In this document: in pieces, positions 45,270-54,900 of the stretch
Layout: every line of letters begins with the position of its first letter
How positions within the stretch are numbered: the first letter of the stretch is position 1
Origin: Gallispira sp964526435
GTDB taxonomy: Bacteria > Bacillota > Clostridia > Lachnospirales > CAG-274
DNA: 64,000 nt
Assembly: GCA_964526435.1 (NCBI GenBank)
Contig: CAZGIC010000001.1
Span: forward strand, 1 to 64,000
Direction of reading: 5' to 3'
Translations under genes and position numbers: made by a program
Notes under the pieces: model-generated
The model's input: the letters and a program-made list of their open reading frames with translations, nothing else
Databases searched by the model: none
Told to the model about the DNA's origin: nothing

Positions 45270-47654
45270 TTATTTGACTTCTGATAATTTTGTTGTAATT
45301 AATTCGTATAGCTTTGTGTCACGAGGGAATACATCTTCAAATGGTAGAATAATATTTCCATATTTTAGCAAACCCTTACCAGTATCACTTGTACTTAAGT
45401 AATTTAACTGATTTTCTGAAATACCCAATTTTTCTGATAACAACTCTTTATCATGAGGTCCCTGACCAAGCATATAAATAAAATCAGTGTTTTCAAAAAT
45501 GTTTTCCACTTTTGCAGACTGTAAGAAATCCTTTACATTCTGCGTAATGCCCGTTGGGATACCACCCCATTTTCTGAAGCGTTTCCAAATCGCAACAGAA
45601 TATTCTGCCGTTTCTTTATCTGATAGCAATAAATGGAATTCGTCGATATAAAACCAAGTATTAATTTTTCGCTTTCTATTAGCCGATACTCTCGACCAAA
45701 CAAAATCCTGTATTATAAGCATTGCTAAAGGTTTTAACTGATCTGATAATTCTTTAATATCAAAACAGATAACTCTATTGTTTAAATTAACACTTGTTGG
45801 ATGGTTAAAAAAATTATTGTTGCCAGTTACATAAAACTTCATGCTGTCTACAAGGAATTGAGATGCACTATCATCATTTTTAGCTATATAATTATATATA
45901 TCTGATAATATTGGATTATCCCTATGCTCTGGATCAACTAGATATTTTTCACACACAGACTGTACAGCATCATCAATAATACCTTTATCAATAGGTGTTA
46001 TAATGTGTGGATGCATTATTAATTCAAAGAATGAAAGCATAAAGGAACTTTTTAAAGCAATAGGATTTCCTTCAGCATCATAGTCATTTGAAATATCAAG
46101 AGGGTTAATATAATCCGTAGAATTAGAAGAAAATGTCACAACTTGTCCACCTAAAGCTTTCACCAAAGGGGAATATTCTCCTTCAGGATCACAAATAAAT
46201 ATAGGATCATTTGTGCTAAAAAAAACATTTACAATTTCTCTTTTGGCTGAAAATGATTTTCCTGTGCCGGGTTTACCTAAAATTAATCCATTTGGATTTA
46301 ACAGCAGTTTACGATCACACATAATCATATTATGACTTAAGGCATTTAATCCGTAATACAAACTTTGTTTGCTCTGCTGAAAAAGTTCCTGAGTTATAAA
46401 AGGCTCCATGATTGCAAGTGGATATGTTGTTAGTCCCCTGTCAAGATAAGACACTTCATTTAAACCCAATGGTAAAGATGAAATATACCCTTTTTCTTGT
46501 ATATAATCAAGTTTAAACAACCTATTTGTACTTCTTTCTGCTATTGAATTAGACTTATTGAAATTTACTTCAAGTTGATTTTTACTATCAGCATAATTTG
46601 TAACTAATATGGTTACAAAAAAGTATTTAACATCAGATTGTAAAAGTTGCTTTAAAAGCTTTTTTGAATCATCAGATGAGATAATTAAGTGTTGTGGTAT
46701 TAAATCTTCACCATACATATTTCTATTGGCTTTTTTCTGTTCTTCAAGCTTCATAGCATCAATTGATGTTATAGTTTGTCTGACAAGTTTTAAAGCTTTA
46801 TTTTGTTCCATAGGTGTAATATGTATATTAACTGTAATATTAGTATCAACATTTAACATATCCATTAATATTTCGTCGTTTAAATGACTTGATATAATAT
46901 GAAAAGCTGATGTAACACCATATGATTTATTTAATTTAAAATAATTTTTCTTAAAGACTATTTTATTAGGAGATATTAATTCAATTTTATCCTCGTTCTC
47001 ATTTCTCCAGTCATATGTATAATGCTTTTCATAGTCATTAGCTAATACTGCAGATAATAAAGATAATCTTTCATTACCATTTAGACAATAGGCTCTAACA
47101 CCAAGCCTATTAAAATTAGAAAGTGTAGTGATTTCTGCTTGATCTAGCTTTTGTCTTGCCTCTTTAATACTCTTAGCTTTCGTGGATAAAGTTAAAAACT
47201 TTCGCTTAATTATGGAATTATTACCTTTTTCAAATTGATTTCTTAATATCTCACTATACTCTTCACGCAAATAATCAAAATCATCAGATATTGTAGAAAG
47301 CTTAGGAATCGTAATAGCATCTTCGTAATCAGTTATATTCAATGTTTGATTTACAAACGAAAATTGTGCTTTAATTTCTTCAGAAAAAGAGTTTAACAGT
47401 TCACAATACTTATCTAGTATATCATTTTTAACTTCAGTACTGGATAATTGATATGTAATATCAAAAAATTCAATAGTTTTGCTATAAATACCATTTTCCA
47501 ATTCACAAAGACCGTCTCTATATATTTTTTTAATTGGAATTGTTTGTCTTGTAGTAATCGGTATTTCATTACCGCTATTAAATATTTTTTCAATTGCGTG
47601 TTTTTTTATAGATGTTAAAAACGGTATCTTTTTTTCTTTTGATTGATTTTTCAA
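45270..47654 (-). CDS. VirB4/TraE-family conjugation ATPase
   Basis: A protein of about 794 residues and the main ATPase of the type IV secretion channel. Walker A is GLILGKPGTGKSFSAKREI near residue 460, preceded by LLNPN; Walker B is NTWFYIDEFHLLLSD near residue 672; GGIPTGITQNVKDFL is also family-typical. The N-terminal word TTRQTIPIKKIYRDGLCEL matches VirB4 proteins of Tn1549-like elements. I prefer the TTG at 47654, which has GGAGGGAGG upstream and lies inside prgI; the ATG at 47711 has no ribosome site. Confidence 0.92.
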   Translation of the reverse strand: MKNQSKEKKIPFLTSIKKHAIEKIFNSGNEIPITTRQTIPIKKIYRDGLCELENGIYSKTIEFFDITYQLSSTEVKNDILDKYCELLNSFSEEIKAQFSFVNQTLNITDYEDAITIPKLSTISDDFDYLREEYSEILRNQFEKGNNSIIKRKFLTLSTKAKSIKEARQKLDQAEITTLSNFNRLGVRAYCLNGNERLSLLSAVLANDYEKHYTYDWRNENEDKIELISPNKIVFKKNYFKLNKSYGVTSAFHIISSHLNDEILMDMLNVDTNITVNIHITPMEQNKALKLVRQTITSIDAMKLEEQKKANRNMYGEDLIPQHLIISSDDSKKLLKQLLQSDVKYFFVTILVTNYADSKNQLEVNFNKSNSIAERSTNRLFKLDYIQEKGYISSLPLGLNEVSYLDRGLTTYPLAIMEPFITQELFQQSKQSLYYGLNALSHNMIMCDRKLLLNPNGLILGKPGTGKSFSAKREIVNVFFSTNDPIFICDPEGEYSPLVKALGGQVVTFSSNSTDYINPLDISNDYDAEGNPIALKSSFMLSFFELIMHPHIITPIDKGIIDDAVQSVCEKYLVDPEHRDNPILSDIYNYIAKNDDSASQFLVDSMKFYVTGNNNFFNHPTSVNLNNRVICFDIKELSDQLKPLAMLIIQDFVWSRVSANRKRKINTWFYIDEFHLLLSDKETAEYSVAIWKRFRKWGGIPTGITQNVKDFLQSAKVENIFENTDFIYMLGQGPHDKELLSEKLGISENQLNYLSTSDTGKGLLKYGNIILPFEDVFPRDTKLYELITTKLSEVK

Positions 47655-47961
47655 CTGCCTTTCCTCCCTCCTTAATTCTTGTTTGTGGAAATATAAATTT
47701 CCACCGTACATAATTAAATATAATCTGTTCCAAAAACATCAAATTTTTTTCATACAGAAAAGCAAAGCAAGCAATGGCAACGAAAACTGTACAAACTATT
47801 GCTAGGTCTTGTGGTAAAGTTACTCTGCTTAATCTATATGTTGAAAAGCCTAAAATAGCAGCTAAAGAAAAACATACAGCTTGTCTTTTTGTGAACGGTC
47901 CTAAAAATTTAGGATTAACGGATTTAACATCAAATGAAACAGGAATTCTTAATTGTGCCAT
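47590..47961 (-). CDS. PrgI-family conjugation membrane protein
   Basis: A 123-residue protein starting MAQLRIPVSFDVKSVNPKFLGPFTKRQ, followed by two membrane helices (ACFSLAAILGFSTYRLS and LAIVCTVFVAIACFAFLY). The opening motif and gene position just before virB4 define PrgI/VirB3-like proteins of Gram-positive transfer systems. Its 3' end overlaps the virB4 start by about 65 bases, so translation is coupled. GGAGG is present before the ATG. Confidence 0.93.
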   Translation of the reverse strand: MAQLRIPVSFDVKSVNPKFLGPFTKRQAVCFSLAAILGFSTYRLSRVTLPQDLAIVCTVFVAIACFAFLYEKNLMFLEQIIFNYVRWKFIFPQTRIKEGGKAVEKSIKRKKDTVFNIYKKTRN

Positions 47962-47988
47962 ATTTTGCCTCCTTAATTTACCTTTTAA

Positions 47989-48942
47989 TTAATGTGCTGA
48001 AAATATAGTTTTAGAAATTTTATCTGTTTTAAACAATAGATAAAGAGTTCCTAAACTCATTAGAATTAAAATACCAAAAGATTCAATCATTTGGTCTAAA
48101 TTAAAAGTAGCATTATCTCCAATTGTCCAAAAAACAAACATTGACTGTAAGCATCCATAATAAATAGCTATTATTAATACAATTATAAAAATTTGAAAAG
48201 CTAATGCTAATATATGACGCAGATAACTTTTCCCCATATCGCTCCATTGATTATTTCCAAATGAAGCAAATGCAATAGGTGCAAAGGACATATATATGTA
48301 AATGTAAACAAATCTAAAAATAAGAACTAAAGTACAGAGTGGAACAAAAAAAACTGAAAACAAGCTTGCAATCAATCCACAGATAAATGCTATCAATATT
48401 GCATTTAAAATTTCAGTTGGTGATAATGCTATAAGACCATCAATAAAATTATTTTTAGTATCTGCATTATTTAAATTGTTTAAAATTGTAGTACCATCAA
48501 TACCTAATGTTCCTGACAGCAATTCATTTTTAACTAAATTTACTATATTTGTAACAAAAATGAATATACATTCAACTATTTCAAAACTATGGCTAACCAA
48601 CAGCAAAATTATTCCCAATTTAAATACCCATGTTATAAACAAACCTATATTAATATCAGATAATTTATTATTACCTATAATGTTATGGATTAAGTCATAA
48701 AACATAAAAAATGTTATAAATATAACACCAATTGGAAGTATGTATTCGCTGCTTACGTTTTTTATAAGGGTATAAATAGTTCCGCCATTCCATTGTGAAG
48801 GCAGTGTCGTTAATGTATCGCCCATTGTAGAACTCAACGTCATTGTCAAAACGCAGTTACAAATCTTAAGATATTGGTCATATATAACCTCAACTAATGT
48901 AGATACTATCCATTCCAATATCTTATTCATTACATAATTCAT
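47989..48942 (-). CDS. VirB6/TrbL-like channel protein
   Basis: A 317-residue membrane protein with about six to eight hydrophobic segments and a short N-terminal amphipathic region (MNKILEWIVSTLVEVIYDQYLKICN). The order Maff2-VirB6-PrgI-VirB4 is that of Tn1549/CTn-type elements, where this position encodes the CD0411-like VirB6 component that forms the inner channel. FAPIAFASFGN-type SFAPIAFASFGNNQWSDMGKSYLRHILAL is the conserved central region. GGAGG precedes the ATG. Confidence 0.85.
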   Translation of the reverse strand: MNYVMNKILEWIVSTLVEVIYDQYLKICNCVLTMTLSSTMGDTLTTLPSQWNGGTIYTLIKNVSSEYILPIGVIFITFFMFYDLIHNIIGNNKLSDINIGLFITWVFKLGIILLLVSHSFEIVECIFIFVTNIVNLVKNELLSGTLGIDGTTILNNLNNADTKNNFIDGLIALSPTEILNAILIAFICGLIASLFSVFFVPLCTLVLIFRFVYIYIYMSFAPIAFASFGNNQWSDMGKSYLRHILALAFQIFIIVLIIAIYYGCLQSMFVFWTIGDNATFNLDQMIESFGILILMSLGTLYLLFKTDKISKTIFSAH

Positions 48943-48992
48943 ACATTATTTAACCTCCTTCTAACTCAATCCCATTAAATATTACAGCATTC

Positions 48993-49346
48993 TTAACTAA
49001 AAGAAATTAATGTTTCTAACTTTGGTATTAATACATAACCTAAGACAGCCAATCCTCCACCAGCCATCAATTGTTTTATACCTTGTGATTTAGCCTGTGG
49101 ATTATCACCGCCATAGCCTTCAAGTAAGTTTACAAGTCCCCAAGCCAATAAACCGCCGCCAATTGCATATACTATAGCCTTTAAACCTGTAATACCTGCC
49201 GTCCAGACTTCGGTTATTCCTGTTGTATCACCCGCAGCTGCTAATACTGGTATTGCTGAAATTAAACAAATAATAAGACTAACTGTCATTAATCTCATTA
49301 TCAAACTATTTTTTCTTTGTTTTTTTGAAATTACATTATTAAACAT
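48993..49346 (-). CDS. Maff2-family small membrane protein
   Basis: A 117-residue protein with a basic N-terminus, a signal-like helix (VSLIICLISAIPVLAAA) and two later hydrophobic segments with a Gly-rich hinge (AIVYAIGGGLLAWGLVNLLEGYGGDNPQAKSQG is split across residues 65-97). The GGDNPxAKSQGIKQLMAGGG word is the Maff2 signature. By position and topology it may be the VirB2/pilin-like subunit. GGAGG precedes the ATG at 49346. Confidence 0.92.
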   Translation of the reverse strand: MFNNVISKKQRKNSLIMRLMTVSLIICLISAIPVLAAAGDTTGITEVWTAGITGLKAIVYAIGGGLLAWGLVNLLEGYGGDNPQAKSQGIKQLMAGGGLAVLGYVLIPKLETLISFS

Positions 49347-49366
49347 TGATTTACCTCCTAACATTT

Positions 49367-51319
49367 TTAAATTAAATTTGGATTATAAATATCATCATCA
49401 TCAAACTTTGTATGTTCAAGTTCGTTAATTATGTCAAACTCATTTTTCACATCATAATCAGACAGATATTTATAGTTTTTATGCTTTGTAATATCATATT
49501 TATCAGATAAGAATGGTCTGATTCCTCTTAGCTGTAAAATACACTTACCACCATCCATTACAGCTATTTCATCTTGTGACATAAGCTCTTTACCTGTTTT
49601 TTGGTAATTAAACCCATATGAACTGTTATTGCTCCTCGTGTCACTTTCATTTACAAGATCAATAGTTTCTTTTCCGAGTATCTCTGCTAAATCTTTCAAA
49701 GTAGATTTTTCGGTTCCTCCTAAAAAAAGTTTAGAATCACAGTTGCCTTCTATAGTGTCAGCATTATCTTTATATAGTGCTTTAAGCTGAGATTTAGATT
49801 GGAGAACTATAGACGCAGATATTTCTCTACTTCTGATAGTTGCTATTAATTTATCAAAGTTAGGTATTTGACCAATATTTGCAAATTCGTCCAGCAGACA
49901 TCTAACATGAGTTGGCAGCCTGCCACCATATACATCATCAGCTTTATCGCAAAGCAAATTAAACATTTGTGAATATAAAATAGACACAACAAAATTAAAC
50001 GTTGTGTCCGTATCACTTATTATTATAAATAATGCCGTCTTTTGGTTAGCATCACCGTATGTATCTAATGCTAATTCATCATAGCTCATAATTTCCCTTA
50101 ATTCTGTAATGTCAAAAGGTGCTAATCTAGCACCACAAGAAATTAATATTGACTTTGCTGTTTTTCCTGCTGCTAACTTATACTTCCTATATTGCCTGAG
50201 GGCAAAATCAGCTTTTATAGTTTCACTTTTTATTTCTCCATTGTGATAAATATGTCTAACGGTTTTCCCCTGTTCTAAATCATCAAACATTATATCAATG
50301 ACATTCTTAACATCTTCATTTTCTTCGCTTGTTTGTGATAAATTTATCATATCAATAAGTGTAGCAAAGTTTTGATCATCTGCAGGTAAAACCTCATGAA
50401 TATAAGAAATTAGTGCACAGTAATATAGTCTTTCAGCTTTTACCCAAAAATCTTCATTTGAATCCTTACCTTCACCTTTTGTATTAAGTATTATTGTGTT
50501 AACCAATTTTAAAATATCTTTTTCGGATTTAATATAAACAAATGGGTTGTAATGCAAAGACTTAGCAAAATTAACAGTATTAAAAACTTTAACCTTATAC
50601 CCATTTTCTTTTAGCATTTTACCCGTTTCGAGAATTAAAGTGCCTTTAGGATCAGTAATTACATAACTGCTATGCATTTGCATTAAATTAGGTTTTATAA
50701 AAAATCGTGTTTTACCACTGCCTGAACCACCAACGACTAAAACATTTTTGTTTCTGCTGTTTTTGGGAGGATTTGCCATACTTTGCATAGTTAAACTTTC
50801 AGTAGCTGTAAGAATAATATTATTTTCTTTGATAGGGTCAATAAATGGTTTTATATCATCTGCTGTTCCCCACCTTGCTGAACCATATTCTACACCCCTA
50901 CGAAATTTTTTTGAATTAAGTTTTCTAATGGTTACAAAGAGTTTTACTGCGAACATAGTAAAAAGTGAAAAAACAAAAGGTCTGCTTCTAAAACTAGGTA
51001 TTGGGTGTAAAAAAACATCCATAAAATTTGATAAGGTTATGATAAGAGCTTCCATAAAATTATCATCTAAATTTTGACAAAATATAGAAGCAAGTCTGTT
51101 AGCAAACCAACCTATTATTAAGATTAAAAAATTTCTTTTAATTATTTCAAATATAGTTAATTTAGGGTCAATATCAAAAGCTTTAAGAAAAGATTTTAAT
51201 TTTACTTTAAATTTTTGATAATCTTTACCGCAAAAAGAATTTTCTAATATATTATTGATTTTTATAAAGAAATTTTTTAAATTTCCATAATAATTGTTTT
51301 TTTTGAATTTTTTTGTCAT
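49367..51319 (-). CDS. VirD4/TraG-type coupling protein
   Basis: A 650-residue T4SS coupling ATPase. Two membrane helices lie within residues 45-125. Walker A is VLVVGGSGSGKTRFF near residue 196, with SSYVITDPKGTL 25 residues later; Walker B is HVRCLLDEFANIGQIP near residue 475, followed by ISASIVLQSKSQLKALY. It brings the relaxase-DNA complex to the channel. Its ATG overlaps the stop of the PcfB-like gene. Confidence 0.95.
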   Translation of the reverse strand: MTKKFKKNNYYGNLKNFFIKINNILENSFCGKDYQKFKVKLKSFLKAFDIDPKLTIFEIIKRNFLILIIGWFANRLASIFCQNLDDNFMEALIITLSNFMDVFLHPIPSFRSRPFVFSLFTMFAVKLFVTIRKLNSKKFRRGVEYGSARWGTADDIKPFIDPIKENNIILTATESLTMQSMANPPKNSRNKNVLVVGGSGSGKTRFFIKPNLMQMHSSYVITDPKGTLILETGKMLKENGYKVKVFNTVNFAKSLHYNPFVYIKSEKDILKLVNTIILNTKGEGKDSNEDFWVKAERLYYCALISYIHEVLPADDQNFATLIDMINLSQTSEENEDVKNVIDIMFDDLEQGKTVRHIYHNGEIKSETIKADFALRQYRKYKLAAGKTAKSILISCGARLAPFDITELREIMSYDELALDTYGDANQKTALFIIISDTDTTFNFVVSILYSQMFNLLCDKADDVYGGRLPTHVRCLLDEFANIGQIPNFDKLIATIRSREISASIVLQSKSQLKALYKDNADTIEGNCDSKLFLGGTEKSTLKDLAEILGKETIDLVNESDTRSNNSSYGFNYQKTGKELMSQDEIAVMDGGKCILQLRGIRPFLSDKYDITKHKNYKYLSDYDVKNEFDIINELEHTKFDDDDIYNPNLI

Positions 51320-51825
51320 AAATCAAAATTCATATCCTTATTTCTGTTTTTATGCCTATCTTGAACCTTATCTTTTGTTTTATCTTTCGATTGTTCATTT
51401 ACTTTTTCTGCTTTTTCTTTAGCTTTTTCTGCTCTTTTTCCGAAACTTGATTCTTCTCTTGCATCCATTTGTTTTACATACTCTTTAAATGCACGTTCAA
51501 CTACAGTTGAATTTTTAGCATCAAAAAAGAAATAATAATCTCTTGTTCCATCTTCATTAAGAACATTACTCTTTTTAATGCTATACTTAATGTCATATTC
51601 TTTAAGAATGCTTTTGAATATTTTAAAATCTTCATCTGCAGTTTTTGTATATGCAAACTCATTGATATTACCGTTTGTCATTTTTTGCAATGTATTTAAA
51701 TCAACCTGATTTTCTCCATTATAAAGTTTCATTGCATCGCGAAGCATCCTAAATATATTTAGTGCCTGCATTCCAACTGATGGAACTCTTAAAAGTATAC
51801 TTAAAAATTCTTTTGCATCTTCCAT
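51316..51825 (-). CDS. PcfB/DUF3801-like coupling-protein partner
   Basis: A 169-residue protein. The core (MQALNIFRMLRDAMKLYNGENQVDLNTLQK, residues 16-45; FKIFKSILKEYDIKYSIKK; YYFFFDAKNSTVVERAFKEY) matches the DUF3801/PcfB family, which in pCF10 accompanies the coupling protein PcfC. The last 45 residues are Lys/Glu-rich and disordered. GGAGGGA precedes the ATG at 51825 and the stop overlaps virD4 in ATGA, heading the transfer operon. Confidence 0.88.
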   Translation of the reverse strand: MEDAKEFLSILLRVPSVGMQALNIFRMLRDAMKLYNGENQVDLNTLQKMTNGNINEFAYTKTADEDFKIFKSILKEYDIKYSIKKSNVLNEDGTRDYYFFFDAKNSTVVERAFKEYVKQMDAREESSFGKRAEKAKEKAEKVNEQSKDKTKDKVQDRHKNRNKDMNFDL

Positions 51826-51849
51826 TGAATCCCTCCACAAAATAAAAGA

Positions 51850-51878
51850 AAGAGGATAGAGGAATTTCCTCTATCCTC
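51850..51878 (-). terminator. intrinsic terminator of the adhesin gene
   Basis: GAGGATAGAGGAA pairs with TTTCCTCTATCCTC in a stem of 12-13 bp, followed on the minus strand by TTTCTTTTATTTT. It separates the surface-protein genes from the transfer operon. Confidence 0.85.
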
Positions 51879-51901
51879 ATAAAACTATTATCTAGTTAAA
51901 T

Positions 51902-54900
51902 TTATCTAGTTAAATAATTGTAAATTACAACAGCCATTTCAGCTCTTGTAATATCATCCTGTGGCTTAATGTTACCATTATCGCCAACTACTGCATTGAT
52001 ACTACTTAAGTAAGCAACATATGGAGCTGACCACCAGCTTACGTCATTTCCGTCCGCATACTTATCAAGTATTGATGTATCAACAGCTGCGAAGTCATAA
52101 TCAGTACCGGCGAACAGCTTAGCCATGATTACAAACATTTCTTCACGACTGATTGGCTGCTCAGGTCTGAATGTACCATCACCATAACCGATAAATACAT
52201 CAGCTGCTGCACAATTAGCGATAGCCTGTGCATAGTAACTATTTGCATCTACATCTGTAAATGTATAGTTACTTGAGTTACTTAAGTCAAGCATGTTATT
52301 AAGCACAATAGCAAAGTCGCCTCTCTTTGTACTCCAGTCAGGTTTAAATAAATCTTCTGTTACACCATTTACAATGCCCTTATCGTGCAGATATTCAATA
52401 AATTCTTCTGCCCAATGACCGATGACATCAGCGAATCTATTGCTATTAGTATCATCATTAGTATCGGAATCGTTATCTGATGTATTTGTATCAGCATCAG
52501 AATCAGATGTAGTAGCCTCAGTAGTAGCCTCAGTAGTAGTTGTGTAGTTGTGAGAAGAACCACCGCCACCAGCTCCGCTTGATGTTCTCTTTGTAGTAGT
52601 TTCAGTTGTAGCTTCAGTAGTAGCCTCAGTAGTAGCTTCTGTTGTAACTTCTGTAGTAGTTACAGGATTAATAACAACAGGCACTTCGATTTCAATACCA
52701 TCACCAATAGTTATGGTTACAGAATCATCATCTGTTGTTAAAGGCTGATCATCAACAACAGTAATATCGTCTTCGCCAACTATTTCTGTAGTTCCATCAT
52801 TGTAAGTGATTTCAATTTCTATACCTTCAGGATCAAAAGTTTCGCCTTCTTCGTATTCAGTTTTATCAGGTGGTGTTATAATTTCTACAGATGCTATTTC
52901 CTTAGTAATTACAGTAATAGGTACATTGATTTTTTCTGTTAAATCATTGTATTCATAATAAATAACACCATAAATATCACCTAGTTTAAGAGGTGTTTCG
53001 TCAATGGTAACGTCATCTTCTCTTATAAATTCCTTAGAACCGTCGTTATATGAAATTTCAATGACAATTCCTGTCGGGTCAAAAATTTCGCCTTCTACAT
53101 ATACTCTCTTAGTGGGAAGACTGATAATCTTAACGCCTGAGGCATTACCATTATTTTCTTCAGTTGTAGTTTCAGTTGAACCTTCTGTTGTTACTTCTGA
53201 TGAACCGTCACCACTGCCTGAACCGTCCTCAGTTGTTGCTTCAGTTGAACCGTCGCCACTGCCTGAACCATCTTCAGTTGTTGCCTCTGAAGAACCATCA
53301 CCACTGCCTGAACCATCTTCAGTTGTTGCCTCTGAAGAACCGTCGCCACTGCCTGAACCATCCTCAGTTGTTGCTTCGGTTGAACCTTCTGTTGTTGGGT
53401 AATTATCATCATCAGAACCAATGATTGCTTTCTTATAAACACTTATTGACTGTTCAGCCTCGTGCTCATCAAAGGAAATTGTAACAGATGTATCACCCAT
53501 TTCAAGTGGTCTTACTGGGTAATTATAATCGGTAATTTCTTCTTCTGTGCCATCTTTATAAACAGCAATTACAACCATACCTGTTTTATCAAAGGTCTGA
53601 CCTTCTACATAATTAACCTTATCAGGTGGTGTTATAATTTCAATATGATCAATTGTAGTATGCTTGTAATATGCATTTAAAATCCATATTACGTCAAGCA
53701 TATTAATTTCGCCATCGTCATTCGCATCTGCATTTAGTTTATAAATAGTATTAAGTGACCACATACCCAATACAGCCTTTTCAACAAGTACTGCATCATA
53801 TTCTGTTACTTCACCATCACCATCTATATCAGCGTTTATAAGTCCTTCATCAGTAAGGTTTACATTACCCTTCATATAATTTCTTATAAGAGTAACATCG
53901 TCACTTGTAAGTACTCCGTCACCGTCAACATCTCCGGTATGCACAGCCTTATAGCCATACTCTACAACGTTTCCTAAAATCTTGATAAGTATCATCGCAT
54001 CTTCTGGAGTTACGCTACCATCTCGATTTAAATCTCCGTTTCTTTCTGGAACAAGAGCAAGCAAATCTGCATCACTTAATGACAGTATGATGTTTACATT
54101 ATCTGTAAATCCTTTATACTCAATTGTTACATATGTATCTCCGGCAACAAATGGATCTGTGTCATACGTATAACCACTAATAATTGCAGTTGTGCCATCG
54201 TTGTACGTTGCTGTTACTTCCATTCCTGAAGGATCAAAGAATTCACCTTCATCGTATTCAGTTTTATCAGGAAGTTTTGTAACCTTAATTCCTGTTACAA
54301 CCTTTTCAACAACGGTAATAGGTACTGTTGTTTCAACACCGCCGTAACTAATAGTTACTTCGTCATCATCTGTTGTTAAGCTGCTATCAGGATTAACTGT
54401 ATAGTCAATTATGATTTCTGTAGAACCATCTTCATATGTAACTTCTACAATCATTCCTGTATCATCAAAAGTTTCACCTTCAACATATTCTGTTTTGCTA
54501 GGAGCTTTAATAATTTCAATTCCGACAACATTGCTGTCTCTAACGGTCACTGGTACAGTCGTATATACTCCGTCATATGTTATATATACTTCTGTAGTTT
54601 CAGCAGCTAAAGTATTACTGTCAACATTATAATCAGTTATTACAGCAGTTGTACCATCGTTATATGTGGCAGTTACAACCATTCCATTAGGATCAAATAC
54701 TTGTCCTGTAAGATAATCTGTTTTGTCTGGTAATGTTGTTACAGCTATACTAACAATACCTTTCTCAACAACGGTAATTGGTGTTGTTGCTGTCTTACCA
54801 TCTTTACTTACTGTAATATATGTTGTATCAGAAGAACTTACAGTAGTTGGACTATATGTGTAATCACTAATTACAGCAGATGTGCCATCGTTATAATAAG

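Noticed and set aside
53180..53395. CRISPR array
   Set aside because: The repeat is coding, has no spacers of unique sequence, and no cas gene is near.
52900..53442. Several frames on both strands over the adhesin linker
   Set aside because: They arise from the 48-bp repeat; only the minus frame continues into Ig and SLH domains.
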